The notes under the pieces are model-generated. The model made no database searches and was not told the origin of the DNA. It saw only the letters and a list, made by a program, of their open reading frames with translations. Shown piece after piece: positions 5,718 through 11,950 of a DNA stretch of 11,950 nt. The stretch comes from an uncultured Thermoleophilia bacterium (GTDB lineage: Bacteria > Actinomycetota > Thermoleophilia > UBA2241), in NCBI GenBank assembly GCA_903921965.1, contig CAIXSE010000425.1, positions 1 through 11,950 on the forward strand, read 5' to 3'. The stretch's first letter is position 1. The number at the start of each line of letters is the position of its first letter. A program made the position numbers and the translations under genes.

Positions 5718-6482
5718 ATGAAGCGCCTGCGCACAGACGGCCCCATCGCCGTGTTCGGCGACGTGCACGGCGACCTGCCGGCGCTCGAGGCGGTCCTCGC
5801 GGACCTCGAGCGCCGGCAGGTCGCGGACGTGCTCTGTCTCGGCGACCTCGTCGGGTACGGCCCGTGGCCCAACGAGGTCGCCGCGCTGATCCGTGCGCGC
5901 GGTATCCCCTGCATCATGGGCAACTACGACCGCGGCATCGGCTTCGCGACCGGCGACTGCGGCTGCGTGTACGTGACCGACGAGCAGCGCGCCGAGGGCG
6001 CGGCATCGCTCGCCTGGACGACCGAGGCGACGACCGGCGAGACGCGCGCGTACCTGCGGTCTCTCGAGGACCGCTTCGTGCTCGAGACGCCGGCCGGCGA
6101 GCTGCTGGCCGTCCACGGCAGCCCTCGCCGCATCAACGAGTACCTCTTCGAGGACAGGCCGGCGGCGGCCATGGCGCGCATGGCCGAGGCGGAGCCGTAC
6201 CGCGCCATCCTCTTCGGGCACACGCACGTGCCGTACGCCCGCGAGGTGCCGCACGGCGGCGCGGGCGCCTCGACCCTCTTCGTCAATGCCGGCAGCGCCG
6301 GCCGGCCGAAGGACGGCGACTGGCGCGCCTGCTACGCTGTGCTGGACCCGGCCGCGCTCGCCGCCGGACGGCCGGCCGTCGAGTTCGTCCGCGTGCCGTT
6401 CGACATCGGGCGCCTGCGGCGGGCGCTGGCGGCGACGCCGCTCGTCACCCGCTTCGACGGACCAGAGGAGGAGACCGCATGA
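5718..6482 (+). CDS. Calcineurin-like metallophosphoesterase in the ars operon
   Basis: This 254-residue cytosolic protein has the full set of metallophosphoesterase motifs in order: GDVHGD (14-19; D15, H17), GDLVGYGP (42-49; D43), GNYDR (68-72; N69), VHGSP (132-136; H133) and GHTHVP (167-172; H168, H170). These bind two divalent metals and hydrolyse phosphomonoesters or diesters in the YfcE/MJ0936-like group. The usual GNHD is GNYD, so the general-acid histidine is replaced by tyrosine, a change also known in part of this family that may alter substrate choice. A short Cys motif (GDCGCVY, C81 and C83) follows. The gene starts 3 bases after the small ORF and overlaps acr3 by 4 bases (ATGA), so it is made with the arsenic proteins. 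A role in arsenic or phosphate handling is inferred from context only; its substrate is unknown. Confidence 0.88.
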   Translation: MKRLRTDGPIAVFGDVHGDLPALEAVLADLERRQVADVLCLGDLVGYGPWPNEVAALIRARGIPCIMGNYDRGIGFATGDCGCVYVTDEQRAEGAASLAWTTEATTGETRAYLRSLEDRFVLETPAGELLAVHGSPRRINEYLFEDRPAAAMARMAEAEPYRAILFGHTHVPYAREVPHGGAGASTLFVNAGSAGRPKDGDWRACYAVLDPAALAAGRPAVEFVRVPFDIGRLRRALAATPLVTRFDGPEEETA

Positions 6483-7669
6483 ACGCACACGCCGGACCAG
6501 CCGGCACCCGGGCGCCGGCGCGCCGCCTTTCGTTCCTCGACCGTTACCTCACGCTGTGGATCTTCCTCGCGATGTTCGCCGGCGTCGGCCTCGGCTGGCT
6601 GTTCACCGGGCTGCCGGAGTTCATCCAGCAGTGGTCGGTGGGCACGACGAACATCCCCATCGCCATCGGCCTCATCGTGATGATGTACCCGCCCCTCGCC
6701 AAGGTGCGCTACGAGGAGCTCGGCGACGTGTTCCGCGACTGGAAGGTCCTCGGCCTCTCGCTGGTGCAGAACTGGCTCATCGGGCCCTGGGTGATGTTCT
6801 TCCTGGCGATCGTCTTCCTGCACAGCTACCCCGAGTACATGGTCGGCCTCATCATGATGGGCCTGGCCCGCTGCATCGCCATGGTCATCGTCTGGAACCA
6901 GCTCGCGAAGGGCGACACCGAGTACGCCGCCGGCCTCGTGGCCTTCAACAGCGTCTTCCAGGTGCTCTTCTACAGCGTGTTCGCCTGGTTCTTCCTCACG
7001 GTCATGCTGCCGGTCTTCGGCCTCGAGGGCGTCAATGTGGACGTCACCATCGGCCAGATCGCGAAGAGCGTCTTCATCTACCTCGGCATCCCCTTCCTCG
7101 CCGGCATGCTCACGCGCTTCATCGGCCTCAAGGTGAAGGGCAGGGACTGGTACGAGCAGCGTTTCATCCCGCGCATCAGCCCGCTGACCCTGATCGCCCT
7201 GCTGTTCACGATCTTCGTGATGTTCAGCCTCAAGGGCGACCTCATCGTGCAGCTGCCGCTCGACGTGGTCCGCATCGCCGTCCCGCTGACGATCTACTTC
7301 GCGATCATGTTCTTCGTGAGCTTCTTCATGGGCCGCAAGATAGGGGCCGACTACTCGAAGACGGCGACCCTCAGCTTCACCGCGGCGAGCAACAACTTCG
7401 AGCTCGCCATCGCCGTGGCCATCGCCACCTTCGGCTTGAGCTCCGGCGAGGCCTTCGCCACCGTGGTGGGACCGCTGGTCGAGGTGCCGGTGCTGATCGG
7501 CCTCGTCAATGTGGCCCTCTGGTTTGGCAGGAAGTACTGGGGCGTGACGGACGAGCCACTGCCCGCCGCGGTCGCCGCGGGCTGCGACGAGGCCGGCTGC
7601 GGCCCGCTCCCGGGGCCGGCCGCACATCCCGCCATCTCCGGCACACCGACGAGCGAGGCACACGAATGA
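6479..7669 (+). CDS. acr3: Acr3-type arsenite efflux permease
   Basis: The ATG at 6479 overlaps the previous stop (ATGA) and has GAGGAGGAG upstream. The 396-residue membrane protein has about ten hydrophobic segments and belongs to the Acr3 branch of the bile/arsenite/riboflavin transporter superfamily. Key residues are present: C132 in [17 protein letters not shown], which matches the conserved thiol needed for As(III) transport, and E308 in [16 protein letters not shown], the conserved glutamate. It exports arsenite across the cytoplasmic membrane using the proton gradient, with no ATPase needed, and no arsA is seen here. The C-terminal tail after the last membrane segment (about 355-396) is soluble, Pro/Ala-rich and contains GCDEAGCGP (C369, C374), which is not needed by typical Acr3 and may be a metalloid-binding appendage. 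It is translationally coupled on both sides. Confidence 0.96.
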   Translation: MNAHAGPAGTRAPARRLSFLDRYLTLWIFLAMFAGVGLGWLFTGLPEFIQQWSVGTTNIPIAIGLIVMMYPPLAKVRYEELGDVFRDWKVLGLSLVQNWLIGPWVMFFLAIVFLHSYPEYMVGLIMMGLARCIAMVIVWNQLAKGDTEYAAGLVAFNSVFQVLFYSVFAWFFLTVMLPVFGLEGVNVDVTIGQIAKSVFIYLGIPFLAGMLTRFIGLKVKGRDWYEQRFIPRISPLTLIALLFTIFVMFSLKGDLIVQLPLDVVRIAVPLTIYFAIMFFVSFFMGRKIGADYSKTATLSFTAASNNFELAIAVAIATFGLSSGEAFATVVGPLVEVPVLIGLVNVALWFGRKYWGVTDEPLPAAVAAGCDEAGCGPLPGPAAHPAISGTPTSEAHE

Positions 7670-7932
7670 CCGACAGCCAGACCGCCCGCCCGCTCATCGA
7701 GTGGGGTCCCACCGTCGACGACGGGACCTGCACCGGCTGCGGCACCTGCATCGACTTCTGCCACCAGGACGTCTACCGCTGGTCGGAGGACGAGACCCGC
7801 GTCGAGGTCGCCCACAAGCTGCACTGCGTGACGGGCTGCTCGCACTGCGCGACGCTCTGCGAGGCCGGGGCGATCTCGTTCCCGACGGTGGGCGACATCA
7901 AGCGGGCGCGGCGGGCGGCCGAGGGCTCGTGA
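7666..7932 (+). CDS. Small ferredoxin-like protein, two [4Fe-4S] clusters
   Basis: The ATG at 7666 overlaps the acr3 stop (ATGA), and GAGCGAGG (7651-7658) lies 7 bases upstream. The 88-residue product has one standard cluster motif, [11 protein letters not shown] (C22, C25, C28, C32), and a second, [12 protein letters not shown] (C54, C58, C61, C65), with Cx3Cx2Cx3C spacing. Each should hold a [4Fe-4S] cluster for electron transfer in the cytosol. The terminal [17 protein letters not shown] is basic and probably contacts a partner. The gene also overlaps the following radical SAM gene by 4 bases, so it is a natural electron donor for that enzyme, which needs one-electron reduction of its cluster. 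It could equally donate to an aldehyde oxidoreductase encoded elsewhere or to arsenic redox chemistry. Family call is strong; partner is inferred. Confidence 0.92.
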   Translation: MTDSQTARPLIEWGPTVDDGTCTGCGTCIDFCHQDVYRWSEDETRVEVAHKLHCVTGCSHCATLCEAGAISFPTVGDIKRARRAAEGS

Positions 7933-9035
7933 AGCCGGGCGCTCCCGCCGGAGCGCCGGCCAAGGTCTACGTCGAGCCCACGACGGCCTGCAACCTCGCC
8001 TGCGCGACGTGCGTGCGCCACGCCTGGGACGAGCCCGAGGGGTGGATGACGTGGGAGACCTTCGAGGCGGTCGTGGACGGCCTCGAGGGCGGGACCGTCG
8101 CCTTCATGGGGCTCGGCGAGCCGCTGCTGCACCCGCGATTCCCCGACATGGTGCGGCTCGCCAAGGACCGCGGCCTGCGGACCGAGGTCACGACCAACGC
8201 GCTCCTGCTCGACGAGCACCTCGCCGCGGACCTGCTCGAAGCGGGTCTCGACCAGCTCGTCGTGAGCATCGACGGCGCCTCGGCCGAGGCGTTCGGGCGC
8301 GTGCGCTCGGGAGCGTCCCTCGAGCGCGTGGTGGAGAACGTGCGGCACCTGCACGACGGGGGCGGGCCGAACTACGGCCCGAGCGTCCGTATCGGCGTCG
8401 AGTTCGTGGCGATGCGCTCGAACGTCGCCGAGCTGCCCGGCCTCGGCAGGCTGGCGGCGCGTCTGGGCGCGTCGTTCGTGATCGTCACCAACGTCCTCGC
8501 CTATACACCGGACCTGGTCGGGGAGACGCTGTACGACCACGGCGCCGGCTCGCTCGCCGGGGCCGACACGAGCGCCGCGCCGCGCTGGCTGCTGCCGGTG
8601 TTCGACTGGGACGAGCCGCTGGGCGCGGCCGTGGGCGGGGCGCTGGCGCGCTCCGGTCCCGTCTCGTTCTCCGGGGCCGACGCGGGGCCGGCCGGGCGCT
8701 GCCCGTTCGTGGAGGCCGAGGCCTGCGCCGTCGCGTGGCACGGCGGGGTGAGCCCCTGCCCGGCGCTCCTGCACACGTACACGTGCTACGTCCGCGGACG
8801 CGAGAAGCGGGTGCTGCGCTGGGAGGCCGGCCGCCTGCCGGACGAGTCTCTCCCGGCCATCTGGGCCGGGGCCGGGTACGCGGCCTTCCGCGAGCGGGTC
8901 CGGCGCTTCGACTTCCCGCCGTGCACCGACTGCGGGTGCGAGCTCGCCGCCGACAACCGCGAGGACTGCTTCGGCAACGGGCACCCAACGTGCGGCGACT
9001 GCCTCTGGGCGCGTGGCGTGATCCGCTGCCCCTAG
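7929..9035 (+). CDS. Radical SAM/SPASM protein, tungsten-cofactor-maturase-like
   Basis: The GTG at 7929 overlaps the ferredoxin stop (GTGA). The 368-residue protein has the radical SAM cluster motif CNLACATC (C21, C25, C28), followed by GLGEPLLHP (61-69), VTTNALLL and VVSIDG, the usual SAM-binding strands of a partial TIM barrel. The C-terminal third is cysteine-rich (C258, C266, C277, C286, C332, C335, C337, C347, C355, C358, C367), which fits a SPASM/twitch domain holding one or two auxiliary [4Fe-4S] clusters. Features such as VYVEPTTACNLAC, SPCPALLHTYTCY and the ending CGDCLWARGVIRCP recall the maturases linked to tungsten-dependent aldehyde ferredoxin oxidoreductases. No such oxidoreductase gene is in the window. 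Being in an arsenic operon, it may instead act on an organoarsenical or on a cofactor or peptide. The radical SAM class is certain; the subfamily is a recollection from motifs and the substrate is unknown. Confidence 0.9.
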   Translation: MKPGAPAGAPAKVYVEPTTACNLACATCVRHAWDEPEGWMTWETFEAVVDGLEGGTVAFMGLGEPLLHPRFPDMVRLAKDRGLRTEVTTNALLLDEHLAADLLEAGLDQLVVSIDGASAEAFGRVRSGASLERVVENVRHLHDGGGPNYGPSVRIGVEFVAMRSNVAELPGLGRLAARLGASFVIVTNVLAYTPDLVGETLYDHGAGSLAGADTSAAPRWLLPVFDWDEPLGAAVGGALARSGPVSFSGADAGPAGRCPFVEAEACAVAWHGGVSPCPALLHTYTCYVRGREKRVLRWEAGRLPDESLPAIWAGAGYAAFRERVRRFDFPPCTDCGCELAADNREDCFGNGHPTCGDCLWARGVIRCP

Positions 9036-9036
9036 A

Positions 9037-9056
9037 CGAGGGCCCTGAGGGCCTCG
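9037..9056 (+). terminator. Hairpin terminator after the radical SAM gene
   Basis: Starting 2 bases after the TAG (9033-9035), CGAG/CTCG and GCCC/GGGC stack into one stem with a single bulged G and a TGA loop. There is no T tract. It is placed to end the arsenic operon and also lies downstream of the convergent PH-domain gene. Confidence 0.5.
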
Positions 9057-9075
9057 CGCGGGGTCTCGGCCGTGC

Positions 9076-9594
9076 TCAGTTGCTGCCGCCGAGCTCCTGC
9101 TCGAGTTCTTCCTTGGCGTTGAGCATCTGCTGCTTGAACTCCATGGGGCGCCGGATCTGCTTCAGGTTGTTGATGCCGGCGCCCGCGGCGGCCGTGAGCA
9201 CGATGATGTCGCCGTACCCGAGCACGCGGCCCATGATCGACTGCTTGAGCACGATGTCGGTGAGCTTCTCGAGCGAGGAGTCGGCCACGCGCTTGCTGAG
9301 CACGCCGGTGGACTCGATGACGCGCCGGTTGGTGAGCACGTACACGTTCATCCTCCACGAGAGGAAACCCCAGAAGATGCGTACGCCGGGGACGACGAGC
9401 ACGAGGAGGATCCACCACATCCAGCTGGATCCGGGGAACAGCCAGACCTTGAAGATGATGACGACGGCGAGCACGGCGGCCGCGAACAGGATCCACTTGA
9501 TCATCTCGGCCACGAAGAAGACCCAGTGGTGGCGCTCGGTGTAGCGGATCTTCTCGGCCGCCCCGAGCTGCTGTTCGACGTACTCGATGCTCAT
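9076..9594 (-). CDS. Membrane protein with bacterial PH domain (DUF304/bPH2 type)
   Basis: The ATG at 9594 is preferred because GGAGGA (complement of 9599-9604) precedes it by 4 bases; a longer reading from 9633 would start within the upstream spacer. The 172-residue protein has a short soluble N-terminus (MSIEYVEQQLGAAEKIRYTE), two hydrophobic segments (about 33-53 and 59-79) that probably form a hairpin in the membrane, and a cytoplasmic or peripheral domain at about 82-152. The strands VYVLTNRRVIESTGVL, SLEKLTDIVLKQSIMGRVLGYGDIIVL and INNLKQIRRP are typical of the bacterial PH/DUF304 domain. Such proteins are small membrane-associated modules whose functions are mostly unknown. A Glu/Gln-rich C-terminal helix (QQMLNAKEELEQELGG) follows. 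It ends 41 bases from the radical SAM stop, on the opposite strand, and is outside the arsenic operon. Confidence 0.85.
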   Translation of the reverse strand: MSIEYVEQQLGAAEKIRYTERHHWVFFVAEMIKWILFAAAVLAVVIIFKVWLFPGSSWMWWILLVLVVPGVRIFWGFLSWRMNVYVLTNRRVIESTGVLSKRVADSSLEKLTDIVLKQSIMGRVLGYGDIIVLTAAAGAGINNLKQIRRPMEFKQQMLNAKEELEQELGGSN

Positions 9595-9692
9595 GTGCTC
9601 CTCCGTGCCCCGGCTGTGGGCCCAACCTACCACGAAGGGAGGGACCGGGCACCGGGGCGGGGGTGCTAAGAGGCGCGGCGCGGCGAGCGTCG

Positions 9693-9698
9693 TATACT
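9693..9698 (+). promoter_or_regulatory. Possible -10 element upstream of the secreted hydrolase gene
   Basis: TATACT (9693-9698) is a good -10 hexamer 35 bases before the ATG at 9733, in the 138-base divergent gap with the PH-domain gene. No matching -35 is visible 16-18 bases upstream, so support is modest. Confidence 0.3.
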
Positions 9699-9732
9699 CA
9701 GAAGCCCAGCGTCGGCCACCGTGGGGGTCCCC

Positions 9733-11091
9733 ATGCGCTCCTGCCCGCTCCAGCCCAGACTCCAGCTGCTCGTCGCGCTGCTCGCGGCCGCGCTCGTCCT
9801 GGCCGCCGGCGTCACGGCCGCCCTGGCCGGCGCGGCGCAGCGCACGCCGGTGAGGACCGCGCCGGGCGCGGCCGTCGCGTCACAGGGCCGCGCCGTCACG
9901 CGGCCCGGCCACCCGGCTCCTCTCGTCGCCTACCGCGGGCTCGGGTCGTGGGTCGACCTGTACGACCCGACGGCCTGGGACGACCCGGAGGGAGCCGTGC
10001 AGGACATGGCGTCCCACGGCGTCCGCACGCTCTTCATCGAGACGGCGAACTACCACAACCCTTCTGCGAAGGACGACGACCCGGACATGTATCGGCGAGA
10101 CGTGGTCAAACGCTTCATCGCCACGGCTCACAGCAGGGGCATGTACGTGGTCGCGTGGTACCTGCCGGGCTTCAAGGGAGACCTGTCGAACGACCTTCGT
10201 CGCAGCAAGGCGGCCATCGACCTCCGCACCGCCGACGGCCAGAGGTTCGACTCCTTCGCCCTGGACATCGAGGACAGCAAGGTCAAGCCGGCGAGCAAGC
10301 GGAGCGAGCAGATGATCGAGCTCTCGCGGCAGCTCCGCGCCTACGTCGGGGACAAGTATCCCCTCGGGGGGATCATCCCGTCGCCCAAAGGCATGACCAT
10401 CAACAGCACGTACTGGCCCGACTTCCCCTACAAGCCCGTCGCCGACATCTACGACGTCGTGGTCCCGATGGGCTACTACACGTACCACGTCGACGGCTAC
10501 GCCAAGGTCTACAACGAGAGCCTCGACAACGTGCGCATCGTGCGCGAGCAGGTGGGGGAGAGCGTCGTGCCCATCCACCTGATCGCGGGGCTCGGCAACC
10601 AGTCGTCGTCTTCGGAGTCCACGGCCTTCGTGCGCGCCACGCGCGAGACCGGCATCCTCGGTGCCGGCATGTACGACTGGTCCACTACCGGTGACGAGGA
10701 TTGGGCGCCGCTCGCCAACGTGCGCTTCAACCCGCTGCAGTCGCCGGCCCTGCCGCTGGAGTTGCCGTTCGCGGCGCCTCTCGGCAACTGCGCGAAGGAC
10801 AGGACGCACCCCAAAGAGGTCTTCTACACCGCCAAGGGTGCGACCGCCGAGCGGATCCTGCACTTCCGCCTCTGGGACGTGCAGGCCGACGAGGTGAGGC
10901 TCGTCGTCAACTGGCAGGACGCCGGCCCGTTGGACCCCGGCCCGAAGGGCAAGTGGAGCGGCGTCCGGTCCCTCGCCATCCCGGCGAGCATGCTCGACAA
11001 GAAGCGCAACGTGATCGGGTTCGTGGCCAGGGGGGATGCTCCGGAGTGGTCGCGCTGGGGCGTGCGCGACGTCTCGCTCGTGGCGCCGTGA
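9733..11091 (+). CDS. Secreted putative TIM-barrel glycoside hydrolase with C-terminal beta domain
   Basis: I prefer the ATG at 9733 over an in-frame GTG at 9721. It follows a G-rich run (9722-9727) and leaves a clean signal peptide with a long hydrophobic core (LQLLVALLAAALVLAAGVTAALAGAA, residues 11-35). The 452-residue product then has a probable TIM barrel (about 65-335). Its repeated beta-strands include GVRTLFIETANYHNP, GMYVVAWYLPGF, FDSFALDIEDSK (173-184) and YDVVVPMGYYTYH. The acidic cluster D178-I-E180-D181 at the end of a strand is the best candidate for the catalytic residues, in a GH18/GH25-like arrangement, but it is not a textbook signature. Residues about 350-452 form a beta-rich module with HFRLWDVQADEVRLVVNW. 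It is exported; the substrate is unknown, and a wall or exopolysaccharide is likely. It appears to be a single-gene unit ended by a CCCGG/CCGGG dyad right after the stop. Confidence 0.72.
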   Translation: MRSCPLQPRLQLLVALLAAALVLAAGVTAALAGAAQRTPVRTAPGAAVASQGRAVTRPGHPAPLVAYRGLGSWVDLYDPTAWDDPEGAVQDMASHGVRTLFIETANYHNPSAKDDDPDMYRRDVVKRFIATAHSRGMYVVAWYLPGFKGDLSNDLRRSKAAIDLRTADGQRFDSFALDIEDSKVKPASKRSEQMIELSRQLRAYVGDKYPLGGIIPSPKGMTINSTYWPDFPYKPVADIYDVVVPMGYYTYHVDGYAKVYNESLDNVRIVREQVGESVVPIHLIAGLGNQSSSSESTAFVRATRETGILGAGMYDWSTTGDEDWAPLANVRFNPLQSPALPLELPFAAPLGNCAKDRTHPKEVFYTAKGATAERILHFRLWDVQADEVRLVVNWQDAGPLDPGPKGKWSGVRSLAIPASMLDKKRNVIGFVARGDAPEWSRWGVRDVSLVAP

Positions 11092-11164
11092 CTCCCGGTC
11101 CCGGGCCTTGGTGAGCCTCCGCTCCCGGCGCTCGTGACCCGGCGCGGCGGTCCTCGATATACCT

Positions 11165-11234
11165 GCGTCCGGGATCGCCCTGATGAGTCGCTGCGCGTTC
11201 GATGTATCCTGCAGCGAACGCACAGCGTCCGGGA
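11165..11234. repeat. 10-bp direct repeat flanking a 7-bp dyad upstream of the DUF429 gene
   Basis: GCGTCCGGGA occurs at 11165-11174 and again at 11225-11234, exactly 60 bases apart. Between them GCGTTCG (11195-11201) pairs with CGAACGC (11215-11221) across 13 bases that contain a TATCCT (11205-11210) usable as a -10. The arrangement could be an operator or a riboregulator; it may also be chance in GC-rich DNA. Confidence 0.35.
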
Positions 11235-11243
11235 GTGGGGACC

Positions 11244-11950
11244 ATGCCCGCCAGCGAGGCCGCAGTCGTCGTCGGTATCCACGTGGCCGCAAGCCGGCCC
11301 AGCGTGGCCGTGGCGCTGCGCGGCGGCCGGACGCTCGACGTGCTCGAGTGGCACGAGGCCGCCGAAGGGGCGGCGGGCGAGCACGCCGGCCTCCTCGACT
11401 GGATCACGGCGCTCTCCCCGGCGGTGGTGGGCGTCGACGCGCCGCAGAAGCCGCGGCGGGCGGCGCTGGACGGGACGGTCAGGCAGCGGCGCTGCGACGC
11501 AGAGTTGCAGGCCCGGCTCATCGCCGTCTACCAGGTGCCCACGGCGGCCGAGGTCGCCGCGGGCGGCAGCAGGCACGCCTGGGTCGCGGCCGGCATGACC
11601 TACTTCAAGGAGCTCGGCCGGCGGGGCTACGAGCGTCCGGCCGACGGCTGGCTGCCGGGCTCGCTCGGCCAGGCGCCGGCGGTGCTCGAGGTGTATCCGT
11701 ACGCCGGCTTCGCGGCCCTGCTTGGGGGCACGCCACCGCCGCGCACCACGCGTGAGGGGCTGCGCCTGCGCGTGCTCGTCCTCCGCGGCCACGGCGTGCA
11801 CTGGGACGAGTACTTCGACCACGAGTCGCTTGACGCCCTCATGGCCGGGCTGACCGCCTGGCGGTTCTGGCAGGGGCTGGCGACGGACGTCGGCGACGAC
11901 CGCGACGGCCGCATCTGGCTGCCGGTGCCGCCGAACGAGCTGCGGGACTC
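11244..11950 (+). CDS. DUF429 family protein (partial, 3' end outside window)
   Basis: The ATG at 11244 follows GGGAG (11231-11235) at 8 bases, and the frame stays open to the window edge, giving 235 full codons. The sequence matches the DUF429 family: an opening strand VVVGIHVAASRPSVAVAL, then VVGVDAP, a basic RRCDAELQARL segment, MTYFKELGRRGY, VLEVYPYAGFAALLGG, and a later SLDALMAGLTAWRFW. The family is predicted to have an RNase H-like fold with acidic residues in the first strand and in GVDAP. Here the first-strand position that is often GID is GIH (H13), while the D in VGVDAP is kept. A nuclease role has been predicted for this family but, to my knowledge, not shown. Most of the expected length of about 240-250 residues is present. 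It is cytosolic, with no link to the secreted hydrolase upstream beyond orientation. Confidence 0.82.
   Translation, partial: MPASEAAVVVGIHVAASRPSVAVALRGGRTLDVLEWHEAAEGAAGEHAGLLDWITALSPAVVGVDAPQKPRRAALDGTVRQRRCDAELQARLIAVYQVPTAAEVAAGGSRHAWVAAGMTYFKELGRRGYERPADGWLPGSLGQAPAVLEVYPYAGFAALLGGTPPPRTTREGLRLRVLVLRGHGVHWDEYFDHESLDALMAGLTAWRFWQGLATDVGDDRDGRIWLPVPPNELRD

Noticed and set aside
4619..5923. Minus-strand open frame of 434 codons opposite arsM
   Set aside because: It is antisense to arsM with shadow-like His/Ala/Arg/Gly composition and no domain; it also runs through the arsR-arsM promoter.
5663..6478. N-terminal extension of acr3 back to 5663
   Set aside because: The extension is Arg-rich out-of-frame sequence from the metallophosphoesterase. 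The ATG at 6479 has a strong GAGGAGGAG site and gives a normal Acr3 N-terminus.
7929..9035. Call as ArsS (arsenosugar) or ArsL (arsinothricin) radical SAM protein
   Set aside because: Length, the SPASM-type cysteine set and the terminal CLWARG motif look like the tungsten-maturase type; I cannot show ArsS or ArsL features from the sequence alone.
9880..11292. Minus-strand open frame of 470 codons opposite the secreted hydrolase
   Set aside because: The composition is typical of an antisense shadow; the plus-strand gene has a signal peptide, coherent strands and a better start.

Overview
This is a very GC-rich (roughly 70% by eye) bacterial window with dense, strongly codon-biased genes. It has GTG and TTG as well as ATG starts, and clear GGAGG-type ribosome binding sites. 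The gene content suggests an actinobacterial lineage, possibly a deep-branching or anaerobic one: secreted beta-sandwich proteins with a 'DTTGP' repeat-type linker, an ArsR/ArsM/Acr3 arsenic set, a flavoredoxin-like flavin reductase and a radical-SAM protein of the tungsten-cofactor-maturase type. That placement is inference. No tRNA, rRNA, CRISPR, transposase or phage gene was seen.

Left part (1-4198): the Pro/Ala-rich tail of a gene entering from the left, closed by a perfect 15-bp GC hairpin; a secreted beta-sandwich-like protein; a two-domain cupin; then, on the minus strand, a membrane-anchored GH18-family glycoside hydrolase converging on the cupin gene. A flavin-reductase-like protein is transcribed divergently from the GH18 gene, with a recognisable promoter.

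Centre (4226-9056): an arsenic resistance locus. A minus-strand arsR with extra cysteines is divergent from a six-gene plus-strand operon: arsM (arsenite methyltransferase), an unlisted 52-residue protein ending in cysteine pairs, a calcineurin-like metallophosphoesterase, acr3 (arsenite efflux permease), a small protein with two [4Fe-4S] motifs, and a radical SAM/SPASM protein. The last three junctions overlap by 4 bases, and the metallophosphoesterase start has no ribosome binding site of its own, so the genes look translationally coupled. The intergenic region carries TTGACA plus a CATCAA-N6-TTGATG operator-like dyad. A hairpin follows the last gene. arsR, arsM and acr3 have standard roles (sensing, methylation, efflux). 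The small Cys protein, phosphoesterase, ferredoxin and radical SAM protein are not part of the textbook ars set. Together they are the best candidate for a less-described organoarsenical or cofactor pathway.

Right part (9076-11950): a small membrane protein with a bacterial PH domain (minus strand), a secreted putative TIM-barrel glycosidase with a C-terminal beta domain (plus strand), and the start of a DUF429 protein that runs off the right edge. The promoter-proximal region of the DUF429 gene holds a 7-bp dyad and a 10-bp direct repeat.
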